From Solirubrobacter pauli (lineage in GTDB: Bacteria; Actinomycetota; Thermoleophilia; Solirubrobacterales; Solirubrobacteraceae): 64,000 bases of DNA. The stretch lies in NCBI RefSeq assembly GCF_003633755.1, contig NZ_RBIL01000001.1, positions 729,426-793,425 on the forward strand, in the 5' to 3' direction. Shown here piece by piece: positions 7,720 through 16,257 of the stretch. The number at the start of each line of letters is the position of its first letter. The stretch's first letter is position 1. The notes under the pieces were generated by a model. It made no database searches. It saw only the letters and a program-made list of their open reading frames with translations, and was not told where the DNA came from. The translations under genes and the position numbers were made by a program.

Positions 7720-10700
7720 CCTCAGCGAGCGCGTCCAGGTCGCGGCTGACGCGGCGCAGGCAGTCCTCGAACCGGTCGCGGATGCGCGCGCTCGTGCGGT
7801 CAAACCCGAACACGCGCGCCGCCTGCGGGATCAGGTGCTCCAGCTCGGCGCCCGGGCTCGCCTTGCGCATGCGCACGACGGCCGACGTTAGCTCCAGACA
7901 GGCGATCTGCTCGATGTCACGTCGGGTGCGCGGGTCGTCGGGGTCCGGGGTCCGGATCGGCGGCATCGCTTGTCCGCGCCGCCACAGGAAGTCGCCGCGG
8001 CGCTCCACCACGGCCTGGCGGGCGGCCTTTTCGACCGCACGGTTGACTGCCGTCTGCACGGTCTTGGTGACGCGGTCGACCCCGAAGGCGTCGGCCAACC
8101 GGCGCGCCAACTGTTCGACGTGGATCGGCGCCTCCACGTTGGCCACCTCGATCACCATCTCGACCTGCCGCCGTTGGTGGTGCGCGTCGGCGAAGTCGTA
8201 GAAGCGGGACGTGACCGGTGCAAGTTCCGCGCACTCGTACACGTGCACCCACGGCAGCGCTGACGGGTCATCCCGGACGTCCACGAGCGGACGGTCGCGG
8301 CGCACCCGCTCACCCTCGTCCGACGGCGCCGACGGGACCTCAGGCGCAGACGGCACAACCGCCGGTGTGGCGTCCCCGGGCGCGTCTTCGAGCGGCTCGG
8401 CGTCGCGGGCGGCCGTCAGCGCCGCCTCCAACCGCTGCACCTGCTCGCGGCGGTTCTTGACCCAGTCGATGCTCCACAGCGAGTACAGTCGCCAGCCGAG
8501 GTGCTCGAACACGCTGTTGCGGAGCCGGTCGCGGTCACGCGCGGTCGGAACCCGCGCGTAGTTGGGGCCGTCGGTGACGATGCCGAGCATAAACCGCGAC
8601 GGCTCGGCCGGGTGCCGAACGCCGATGTCGATGCGTGACGGGCCGCGCCCGACGTTGAACGCCACCTCGTAGCCCAGCTTGTGGATCACCTCGGCCACTT
8701 CGGCTTCGAACTGCGACGGGGCGTCGGTACGGACGTCGGTCGCCGGGTCGGCCTCGCGCTCGGCCGCTCCCTCCCGGGCGTACTCGAGGTAGCGCTTGAG
8801 CAGGCGCGGCCCTGGTTTTGCGCTTTCGCTAAGGGTGAAGTCCGACGGCAGGACCGAGGAGATGACCTCGACGTATTCGCGCGCGCGGGTCACGGCGACG
8901 TTAAGCCGGCGGTGCCCGCCGTCGGACCCGAGCGGGCCGAAGTTCATCGGGAACGCGCCCTGTTCGTCGTAGCCGTAGCCGATGGAGAACAGGATCACGT
9001 CGCGCTCGTCGCCCTGCACGGCCTCGATGTGCTTGACGAACACCGAGTCCAGGCGGCCCTGGTTGAAGTGCGGCTCCAGGTGCGGGTGCTCGATCCGCTG
9101 GCGGTCGAGTTCCTCCTCGACCGCCTCCGCCTGGGCTGCGTTGAACGTGATCACGCCGAGCGACCGGTTGCTGCCGTCACCGAGGTGCGCGACCACGCGC
9201 TCGGCGACCACACGCGCTTCGCGGCGATTGGTCGTTGAACGTCCGCGATCGTAGATCCCGTCGGGCACGTGCACGAACCCGATGCCGGTCCGCGTGCCGT
9301 CCTCGGCGGCGCCCGGGAACGTCCACAGCGTGTCGTCGTAGACGTGGCGGTTGGAGAACGCGATCAGCCGTTCGTTGCGTGAGCGGTAGTGCCACCGCAG
9401 CGGATGCTCGGCGAGCAGCACGTTGCACGCGTCGAGCACTGATTCCTGGTTTTCCTCGATGCGATCGGCCTCTTCGTCGAAGCCGTCGTCGCTCTCCGCG
9501 CGTTGGAAGAACGAGGTCGGCGGCAGCTGCTTGGAGTCGCCGGCCACGATCAGCTGCGCTCCCCGGTAGATGCAGTTGATCGCGTCCCACGGCGGGACCT
9601 GCGAGGCCTCGTCGAAGACGACGAGATCAAAGCGATGGTCGGGGCTCAGGAAGTGGCTCACCGTCAGCGGGCTCATCATCAGGCACGGCTTGAGCTCGGA
9701 CAGCAGGGTCGGCATCTGGGCCAGCAGCTTGCGCACCGGACGGAACCGGCGGCGCTTGCCGGCTTCGGTCTTCAGGATGGTGACTTCCGAGCCGACTCCG
9801 TCCACCAGCGCCGGGCGATGCCGGTTGCGCGCGGCGATCAGCCGGTCTGCCCCCGTGGCCACGAGCCGGCGATCAAGCGCACGGAACTCGTCGATCCAGC
9901 GGGCGTAGGTGGCGCCGTCGTCAGCGAACAGCTCCGGATTGTCCTTCTCGAGCCGCTCCAGCCGCCGCGTCCACCACGCCCGCTCGAACGCGGCGACGAT
10001 GGCGTTCGCGGCGACGTCTTCCTCGAGCAGGTGCTCGACGAACGCGCCCCAGCCCAGTCGGGCGGCGGTGCCGCGATGGCGGCGCAGCTCGATGTAGTCG
10101 TTGAGGTCGTCAACGTGAGCCGCGAGCTCGGCCCACACGGCACGCACGGTCGCGAACGCGGTCGACTCGCCGAGCGAGAGAAGTTCATCGCGGCGCTCGG
10201 GCTCGAACGCGTCCACCACGGCGCTCAAGCGCGCGTCGAACCCGGCGAGGGCCTGACGCAGCTCGTCGGCGTCGCGCCACTGACGGGGCGACGCGAGCAG
10301 GCGGTCGGCCACGCCGTCGGGCACGAACCGGTCGGGGTGCTGGTCGAGGGCGAGCTGCTCGCCGACAAAGCGGCGCTGCAGCGCGCGTAGGTAGCTGGAC
10401 GCTTGCAGCAGCTCGTCCCAGGGGGTGTCGGCGCCGGCGTAGCGGGCGCCGAGCGTGTGCGCCCACCCTGCCTCGTGCGCGGCCAGGTCGCTGCGCGTTG
10501 CCCGCACGGCGTCCGCCGCATGGGCCCGGGCCGTCAACCCGTCCAGTGTGGCGGGGTAGCGTCCCTGCTTGGTCAGCGCCTGAGTGACGGCGACCAGCGG
10601 GTGCACGGCGCTGAGCGCTTCCAGCGCGCGCGTGCGCAGCGCCGGCGCGTCCAGGTCGCGCCATGCCGGCGCCTTGGCCGCGAGCGTTTCGACGTCGCGC

Positions 10701-13700
10701 AAGCGCTCGTCCACCGCTGCCAGCGCGCCGCGCAGCTGTTCGGCCGCGCGCGTCAGCTGGGGATCAGGGACCGTGCCCACCGTCAATTGCGCGCGCAGCG
10801 CCGCCGCGTCCGCGTCGCGATCGGCGAGGCGAAGCGCCTGCTCGGCCACGTCGAGCGCGCGAGCGACCGCGTCCGTGTCGGTGTCGCGGCCCAGGTAGAA
10901 GCTCGCAAACGCCACGCGCTGTCGCTCGCTGCCGTCGTCGATGGTTCGTCCCAGTGCCTGCAAGTCCGCGAACCGGTCGAGCTCGCCCAGGATCTCGTCC
11001 TCCGCGAGCGCGCCCGCCCGCCGAACATGGTTGATGGCCCGGAGGTCCGCGTGGTAGGCGCGATGCCGGGCCAAGAACGTGGGCGTGTAGCGCTGCTGGA
11101 ATCGCTCGGCGAGCTCGCCGTGCGGCAGCGTGAACGCCGCCGGCCGGTAGCGCGTCGACAGGTCGGTGTTCTGCGCGTCCGCCTCCGCCTGCAGCGCCTG
11201 GAAGCGGCTGAGCTCCGCGAGGTCGGCGACGAGGTCGTCCCCCAGCTTGCCGTCGGGCCGCACCTCTTTGATCGTCCGCGCGTCGGCGCGGTACTGCTTG
11301 CCGAGCTTCGCGAACGTCCCGGTGTGCTGCGTGGAGAAGCGCTCGTGCAGGCCCGGGCCGTCGAGCGCCAGGGCGGCGGGCGTGAAGCGCGCAAGCAGCG
11401 CGGTGCGCGCCTGCTCCGCGCTCAGTCTGGTGACTTCGTGCTGCTGGAAGGCCGCGAGGTCGCCGGCCGGATCCTCGGGCGTTTCGCCGTCGATCCGTGC
11501 CGCGGCGAGAGTCTCCAGATCCCGCAGGTAGGCGTGCTCGCGCTCGAGGAACTCAGCGTCCCAGTCGGTGCGGAACCGTGTCCTCAGCGCACGCAAATCA
11601 AGGTCGAACGCGTCGCGCTCGTACGCGTCCTGCAGGGCGGCGCGCAGAGCTTGATAGTCGCGGAGCGGCGCTTGGAACTGCTCCAGGGCCGCGCGCGCAC
11701 GGATGAGCGCGGGACCGACCAGCCACTCCGGGTCAGGGCGATCGGTCGCCACGAACGCCAGCGTGGCCAGCTCGACCAACCGCGATAGCTCAGACAGCCG
11801 CCGGGGTCGCTCGACGTGCCCCAGACGCCCGCTGACCTCGCTGGCGAGCTGGTCGATCTCATCAAAGTGAGCCGGCAACTCGGCTTCCGCTCGCTGCAAG
11901 CGATGCAGGTCCTGGATCAGGGTCTGCGACCAGGCGGGCGTTCGTCCGATCGCGACCTCGAGCCCGTCGACCGCCGCGGTGAGCTGCGTGCCCGCGTGCT
12001 CGGGCACGTCTCCGACGCGCAGCGTCGCCGCCGCTTCGCTGAACCGGCGTTCGGCCTCAGCCACCGCTGCATGGGCGCCGCGCGCCCGCTCGACCGCCGC
12101 CTGGATGGCGTCGGCAGTGCCCGGGCGAAGCCAGTCCGCCTCAAGCTGCGGTGCGGCGGCAAGCTCGTCGGACAGCTCCAGCACGGCGCGCGCGGCCGTC
12201 GTACGGGGATCGTGGGTGACGCCCAAGCGCGCGGCGATTGCGGTGTAGCGCTGCTGAAGGTGCTCCGTCGCCCGCCCCAGTCCGTCGAGCGCGGCCAGCA
12301 CGGCGCCGCGCTCGTCATCGCGCAGGCTTGGACGTGCGAAGCCGCGCCACGGGAAGCCAGAGTGGGCGACCCGCCAGCGTTCCGCGAGCCGCTCGAACGT
12401 CTCCAGCAGACCTTGGAACTCTTGTCCGACCGCCTCGCCCACGGCATCCGACGCGGCGGGCGCGCCCGGCGCCACCGGCGCCGCGTGCAGCGCCGCCAGC
12501 CGGCCGTAGACCTCACGCAGCGGGCGGCCGCCGAGCAGCGGCTGGTCCACGTGCAGCTCGCTGGCCGACTCGTTGAGCAGTCGGCGGAGCATGGCCAACC
12601 GCTCGTGCTCGTCGCGATCCATGCCGCGCCGCGGCTCGAGCTCGCTCGTCAGGCTGGCGTGCAGCGCGTGCACCACCTCACGTCGGGCGGCGCGCTCGCC
12701 GTGCAGCATCAGCACGTACTCGGACAGGTCTTGCTCGGCCAGGCGGTCGTAGACTACGTCCAGCGCCGCCGCCTTCTCCGAGACGAACAGGACCTTTTTC
12801 CCGCGCCCGATCGCGTCGGCGATCAGGTTGGCGATCGTCTGGCTTTTGCCGGTGCCCGGCGGGCCGTGCATCACGAACGACTGCCCGCGGGCCGCCGCCT
12901 CCAGGCAGTGGCGCTGGGAGGCGTCGGCGTCGCGGATGCTGAACGAGCGCTCCGGAGCCTGTACCTCATCGAGCATCGCCGCCTCCGGCAGCGGCATCGC
13001 CTTATCCGGCAGCGGCTCCGACAGCGCCAGCGCGCGCACGATCGGGTGCGCGCTCGCGACCGTCTCGTTGTCGAGCAGGTCGCGGTACATCACGTACTTT
13101 TGAAACGAGAACAGCCCGAGCGCCGCGTCCTCACGCACCGACCAGCCGTGCGGCGCGACGATCCGGCGGATCTCGTCGAGCTCAACCTGGATCGGCTTGT
13201 CCTCCCACGCCCAGTCATCGTCGAGCTCGAGGCCCGCGTCCACGCGCAGCTTCTCCGTCAAGGACGGGTTGATCACGATGTCCTCGTCGTCGACGAAGTA
13301 CATCTCGTACGGCTGAGTGGCGTTCGCGCGCGCGAGCCGGACCGGGACCAGCACCAGTGGCGAAGAGATCGCCTGACCGCGCTGGGGATCGACCCAGTCC
13401 AAGAAGCCGACGGCCAGATACAACACGCGCAACGCCTTATCTTCGAACTCGGCGTTGGACTTCTTCGCGAGATTGTCGAGGTTCTTGACGATGCGCTTGG
13501 CGCTCGGCTCGGTGACCACCAGCTCGTCCGCCGCCGGCGTCCGGTGGCGCGTGGCCGCGGCGACCACCGTGTCGCGCAGGAACTCACCGGTGTCGGACTC
13601 GTCGTCGGCCTGCTCGTCTTCCTCCGGCGGCAGGAAGAAGCGCCACGGCCGGGCCCGCTCGGGGTCGGCCATGATCGTCGCGATGTCGGGCGTGGCGATC

Positions 13701-13849
13701 GCCAGGCTCGAGGCCTTCTGGTGCGTGTACCGGATCAGCCGGTTGCGGTAGGTGAGGTCGATCAGCCGGCCCCGCCAGTCGTGCAGCCGCGCGGCGACGC
13801 GGTCCTCGGGGCCCATCGAGGCGAGTCCTGCGCGTGCCGTGTCAGTCAT
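7712..13849 (-). CDS. DUF4011 - SF1 helicase - Vsr-like nuclease - DUF3320 giant protein
   Basis: The 2045-aa protein has an N-terminal DUF4011 domain (LHDWRGRLIDLTYRNRLIRY at about 22-41). Its split SF1 helicase has Walker A GPPGTGKSQTIANL (about 327), Walker B VVFDEASQVPPW with GDSKQLPPTSFF (about 1410-1445), VQGDERDVILFS and AVTRAREY (about 1650). A roughly 1000-residue insertion rich in coiled-coil-like helices separates the Walker motifs. After the helicase comes a Vsr/DUF559-type fold (RIDIGVRHP and LGIVTDGPNY, about 1737-1763), then the C-terminal DUF3320 region (about 1870-1990). This domain order is known from single-gene anti-phage systems of the Hhe kind. In the Vsr-like region the usual E-x-D-G sequence reads V-T-D-G and the following His is Ala, so nuclease activity is uncertain. 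The kinase gene is co-translated behind it. Confidence 0.88.
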   Translation of the reverse strand: MTDTARAGLASMGPEDRVAARLHDWRGRLIDLTYRNRLIRYTHQKASSLAIATPDIATIMADPERARPWRFFLPPEEDEQADDESDTGEFLRDTVVAAATRHRTPAADELVVTEPSAKRIVKNLDNLAKKSNAEFEDKALRVLYLAVGFLDWVDPQRGQAISSPLVLVPVRLARANATQPYEMYFVDDEDIVINPSLTEKLRVDAGLELDDDWAWEDKPIQVELDEIRRIVAPHGWSVREDAALGLFSFQKYVMYRDLLDNETVASAHPIVRALALSEPLPDKAMPLPEAAMLDEVQAPERSFSIRDADASQRHCLEAAARGQSFVMHGPPGTGKSQTIANLIADAIGRGKKVLFVSEKAAALDVVYDRLAEQDLSEYVLMLHGERAARREVVHALHASLTSELEPRRGMDRDEHERLAMLRRLLNESASELHVDQPLLGGRPLREVYGRLAALHAAPVAPGAPAASDAVGEAVGQEFQGLLETFERLAERWRVAHSGFPWRGFARPSLRDDERGAVLAALDGLGRATEHLQQRYTAIAARLGVTHDPRTTAARAVLELSDELAAAPQLEADWLRPGTADAIQAAVERARGAHAAVAEAERRFSEAAATLRVGDVPEHAGTQLTAAVDGLEVAIGRTPAWSQTLIQDLHRLQRAEAELPAHFDEIDQLASEVSGRLGHVERPRRLSELSRLVELATLAFVATDRPDPEWLVGPALIRARAALEQFQAPLRDYQALRAALQDAYERDAFDLDLRALRTRFRTDWDAEFLEREHAYLRDLETLAAARIDGETPEDPAGDLAAFQQHEVTRLSAEQARTALLARFTPAALALDGPGLHERFSTQHTGTFAKLGKQYRADARTIKEVRPDGKLGDDLVADLAELSRFQALQAEADAQNTDLSTRYRPAAFTLPHGELAERFQQRYTPTFLARHRAYHADLRAINHVRRAGALAEDEILGELDRFADLQALGRTIDDGSERQRVAFASFYLGRDTDTDAVARALDVAEQALRLADRDADAAALRAQLTVGTVPDPQLTRAAEQLRGALAAVDERLRDVETLAAKAPAWRDLDAPALRTRALEALSAVHPLVAVTQALTKQGRYPATLDGLTARAHAADAVRATRSDLAAHEAGWAHTLGARYAGADTPWDELLQASSYLRALQRRFVGEQLALDQHPDRFVPDGVADRLLASPRQWRDADELRQALAGFDARLSAVVDAFEPERRDELLSLGESTAFATVRAVWAELAAHVDDLNDYIELRRHRGTAARLGWGAFVEHLLEEDVAANAIVAAFERAWWTRRLERLEKDNPELFADDGATYARWIDEFRALDRRLVATGADRLIAARNRHRPALVDGVGSEVTILKTEAGKRRRFRPVRKLLAQMPTLLSELKPCLMMSPLTVSHFLSPDHRFDLVVFDEASQVPPWDAINCIYRGAQLIVAGDSKQLPPTSFFQRAESDDGFDEEADRIEENQESVLDACNVLLAEHPLRWHYRSRNERLIAFSNRHVYDDTLWTFPGAAEDGTRTGIGFVHVPDGIYDRGRSTTNRREARVVAERVVAHLGDGSNRSLGVITFNAAQAEAVEEELDRQRIEHPHLEPHFNQGRLDSVFVKHIEAVQGDERDVILFSIGYGYDEQGAFPMNFGPLGSDGGHRRLNVAVTRAREYVEVISSVLPSDFTLSESAKPGPRLLKRYLEYAREGAAEREADPATDVRTDAPSQFEAEVAEVIHKLGYEVAFNVGRGPSRIDIGVRHPAEPSRFMLGIVTDGPNYARVPTARDRDRLRNSVFEHLGWRLYSLWSIDWVKNRREQVQRLEAALTAARDAEPLEDAPGDATPAVVPSAPEVPSAPSDEGERVRRDRPLVDVRDDPSALPWVHVYECAELAPVTSRFYDFADAHHQRRQVEMVIEVANVEAPIHVEQLARRLADAFGVDRVTKTVQTAVNRAVEKAARQAVVERRGDFLWRRGQAMPPIRTPDPDDPRTRRDIEQIACLELTSAVVRMRKASPGAELEHLIPQAARVFGFDRTSARIRDRFEDCLRRVSRDLDALAEDG

Positions 13850-14182
13850 CGTGTGCGGTGCTCACCGGTGTAGCCGTCCGAGGGGCGGCGTGCCGACAAC
13901 TCACCGGCCAGGCGCCACGGGCCAGCGTACGGACGTTCCAGCGCACGTTCAACACGAACCGGACGCGGCGGTCAGCGTACCTTCGGAGACCCCAGGCCGA
14001 GCCTGACCCGACCAGCACAAGGCTGACGCCGTCGCCCACGATCTGCTTAAGCGGTGGTGCCGCTACTGGGTACCCTGCGCGTGGTCGCCCGGACGCAGCT
14101 CGACCGATTAGGGCTCGACACGGAGCGGTGGACGGGCTCATGCGATCGGTGCTGTCTGCGCTTTCTCGGGGCATCCGTGCGG
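13850..14182. other. Intergenic region between two minus-strand genes
   Basis: This gap of 333 bases lies upstream of the DUF4011 gene and downstream of the NucA/NucB gene. Open frames on both strands lack coding character. The promoter of the helicase-kinase operon should lie here. I could not pick out a convincing -35/-10 pair. An 8-base palindrome CACCGGTG lies close to the helicase start. Confidence 0.4.
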
Positions 14183-14830
14183 CTAATAGAAGACGTACTT
14201 GAACCGCGTGCCGTCACAGAACCGACGGAGCTTGATCCCCAGTGTGCTGCCGTGGCTGCGGTTCTCGCTTGAGGGGACGTACGCAACGTGGGCCTTCCAG
14301 CCGCGTGGGTCGCTGCCGCGCACAAGCCCCTTGCCGCGGCCGCGTCCGACGGCAGGCGGATACTCGTCGCGATCCCGTCCCGCGCGCGTGGCCCAGCCCT
14401 GCAGCAGCCGGTCGCGGCGGGCGTCCGCGCCGGGCCGGTTGAGCACGAGCACGCGCGGCCAGCCCCGCCTGACGGCCGCCTCGAAGTGGCGTTTGATGTT
14501 GGGGTACTTGGTCTTGGAAAACGAGATCGGCTGCACCCCGGACGGGCGCGTGCACGCCGGCCGGGCCGGCTTGACGGCCGGCGCAGTCGAAGCGGCGTCA
14601 CCGCTGGCCGACGGCTTCACGCACGGGCAGGGCAGCGACTCGCAGTGGACGCCGTCGGCGTCGTCGTCACCGTCGACTCTGTCGGCGGCCCGCTGCGCGG
14701 CCGCCTGGTTGCCGTAGGTGGCGCACATGCTGGCGGCACGGGCCCCCGGCTCGAGCAGCGGGTAAGCCTCGGCGGTCGGCGCGAGCGCACCGAGCATCAT
14801 CAACACCAGCAGCGCGATGCGCGGCAGCAA
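14183..14830 (-). CDS. Secreted NucA/NucB-type nuclease with excalibur-like motif
   Basis: The 215-aa protein starts with a signal peptide (LPRIALLVLMMLGALAPTAEA, residues 2-22). A small Cys/Asp region follows, VDGDDDADGVHCES, which resembles the excalibur calcium-binding motif DxDxDGxxCE. The C-terminal half is a NucA/NucB deoxyribonuclease domain, with the core RDRDEYPPAVGRGRGKG and the SSENRSHGSTLG motif near the end. The TTG at 14830 is preferred because a near-perfect Shine-Dalgarno (AGGAGGG, 14837-14843) sits six bases upstream. A GTG at 14851 would add seven residues. Family members are secreted endonucleases used for DNA degradation or recycling outside the cell, so this may destroy extracellular or incoming DNA. 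It is divergent from the PD-(D/E)XK membrane protein at 15026. Confidence 0.85.
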   Translation of the reverse strand: MLPRIALLVLMMLGALAPTAEAYPLLEPGARAASMCATYGNQAAAQRAADRVDGDDDADGVHCESLPCPCVKPSASGDAASTAPAVKPARPACTRPSGVQPISFSKTKYPNIKRHFEAAVRRGWPRVLVLNRPGADARRDRLLQGWATRAGRDRDEYPPAVGRGRGKGLVRGSDPRGWKAHVAYVPSSENRSHGSTLGIKLRRFCDGTRFKYVFY

Positions 14831-14836
14831 CGACGT

Positions 14837-14843
14837 CCCTCCT
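14837..14843 (-). promoter_or_regulatory. Strong ribosome binding site deciding a TTG start
   Basis: On the minus strand AGGAGGG lies six bases before TTG at 14830. This favours TTG over the in-frame GTG at 14851, which has only a weaker AGAGG upstream. Confidence 0.6.
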
Positions 14844-15025
14844 GTGGACACTGAACCTCTCTTGAGCGGCGGCACTCTATGGAGCACCGTCGACCTCAGC
14901 AACCCCGCACACCACAGACTGGACGATCGTTCGGCGCTTCGCCGCAGGCGCTCAGGTTGGCACGGGCCACCGCGTCCACCCGGGAAGGCGCACCGCCGCG
15001 GACGCATCTAGGATGCGCGCCGCCG

Positions 15026-16093
15026 ATGACCAAGGACGACTTTCTGCGGGCCAACCGCACCCGCCTCTCAGATAAGACCCGGTACGAGCGCCGGTACGTC
15101 GACGAGGTCCTCGCGCGGGTGCCGGGGTTGCGCTGGGAGGCCGTGCAGGCGCAGACGCCGTTCGTCGACGCCGACGGCGTGCGGCGTCGGATCGACTTCA
15201 CGATCATCGAAGGCGAGGCCGTCAAGATCGCGATCGAGGTCGACGGCTACGACAAAACCGGCCGCGGACATGGCATGACGCGTGCCGAGTTCGCCGACTG
15301 GTCACGTCGCGAGCAAGCGATCGTGGCCGCCGGCTACCGGCTGATCCGCGTCGCCAACCGCCTCATCGACCGTGAGCCGGAAGCGTGCGCGCGCACCGTG
15401 GAGCTCGTGCTCAAGCGTGAGCGCCAGTTGGCGGCACTGATCGCTCAGCTGCCCGCTGCAGCGCAATCCGATCTCAACGCGGCCCGCAAGCAGCACATCG
15501 GCGAGATGCTGACAACTGCCGAGCGGGCTGAGCTCGACCAGCTGGCCGAAAGCCACAACGCGGCGATCGACGCGCTTCAGCAGCAACTGCAGGACGAGAT
15601 CGAACGCCGGCAAGGGGCTGAGGCGGCGCATGATCGCGCGGAACGGGACCGAACGGGGATGGTGACGCTCGCTCGAGCCTTCACGGTCGGGACCGTGGCG
15701 ATCGCCGTGACCGTCGCCGTTGCGGCGCTTCTGCTCACGCGCGATAACGACGATGCGAACGCCAGGACCGCTTCGGCGGGCTGCGCCGACGCCGCTTCGT
15801 GGACCGAGGCCGAACGGCTCCGCGGCTCTGAGGCGACGCTCCGCGGGCCCGTGGCAGCGGCGACGTATCAGTCGCGGACGCGCGGCCGGCCGACGTTTAT
15901 CGACGTCGGCGCACCCTACCCGGACCGGGGGCGACTGATCGTGGTGGTCTGGGGATCCGATCGCGACACGTTTCCCGACGCGCCCGAGCGCCTGTACCGT
16001 GGCCAGTCGATTGCGGTCACCGGACAAGTCACGAACTTCCGCGGTCTATCGCAGATTGAGGTCAGCCAGCCGGCCCAGATCTCCATCTGCTGA
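15026..16093 (+). CDS. Membrane-anchored DUF559/PD-(D/E)XK nuclease with C-terminal OB-fold-like domain
   Basis: The 355-aa protein has four parts. Residues about 5-135 are a DUF559/Vsr-like nuclease fold: RRIDFTIIEG near 53 and VKIAIEVDGYDKTGRGHG near 70, then GYRLIRVANRLI, the usual end of this fold. Residues about 135-210 form a charged coiled coil (LQQQLQDEIERRQGAEAAH). Residues about 212-236 are one transmembrane helix (ALARAFTVGTVAIAVTV-like, ending LLLTR). The C-terminus (about 255-355) looks like a small OB-fold (RPTFIDVGAPYPD, SIAVTGQVTNFRGLSQIEV). The topology predicts a cytosolic nuclease and an external OB domain, or the reverse. I chose the ATG at 15026 because upstream frame usage overlaps the divergent leader. 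Its position beside a secreted nuclease suggests a shared task in DNA entry or destruction (inference). Confidence 0.78.
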   Translation: MTKDDFLRANRTRLSDKTRYERRYVDEVLARVPGLRWEAVQAQTPFVDADGVRRRIDFTIIEGEAVKIAIEVDGYDKTGRGHGMTRAEFADWSRREQAIVAAGYRLIRVANRLIDREPEACARTVELVLKRERQLAALIAQLPAAAQSDLNAARKQHIGEMLTTAERAELDQLAESHNAAIDALQQQLQDEIERRQGAEAAHDRAERDRTGMVTLARAFTVGTVAIAVTVAVAALLLTRDNDDANARTASAGCADAASWTEAERLRGSEATLRGPVAAATYQSRTRGRPTFIDVGAPYPDRGRLIVVVWGSDRDTFPDAPERLYRGQSIAVTGQVTNFRGLSQIEVSQPAQISIC

Positions 16094-16168
16094 CAAAGCG
16101 GGCGGCGATGTGCCGGCCGCGGAGCGTCGCTTCGGCGTGTTCCTGCGAATGGATTTCTGAGCTGGACA

Positions 16169-16180
16169 GCCGCGCGCGGC
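16169..16180. repeat. 12-base perfect GC palindrome between convergent genes
   Basis: GCCGCGCGCGGC is self-complementary and lies in the 164-base gap between two convergent genes. There is no U-run after it, so it is not a typical intrinsic terminator. In such GC-rich DNA it could also be chance. Confidence 0.25.
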
Positions 16181-16257
16181 CGTGGACGATACGCCCGGTG
16201 GGGGCCCGACGGTGTGCGCAGCAAGCAGCGGGCAGCGGCACCACGCCAGAACGCGCC

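Noticed and set aside
11816-13873. Long plus-strand frame opposite the DUF4011 helicase gene
   Set aside because: Its product is Arg/Leu/Gln-rich with no motif, and the minus-strand gene has full domains. It is an antisense open frame caused by high GC.
16169-16180. Intrinsic terminator between convergent genes
   Set aside because: A GC palindrome is present but no U-run follows it on either strand.
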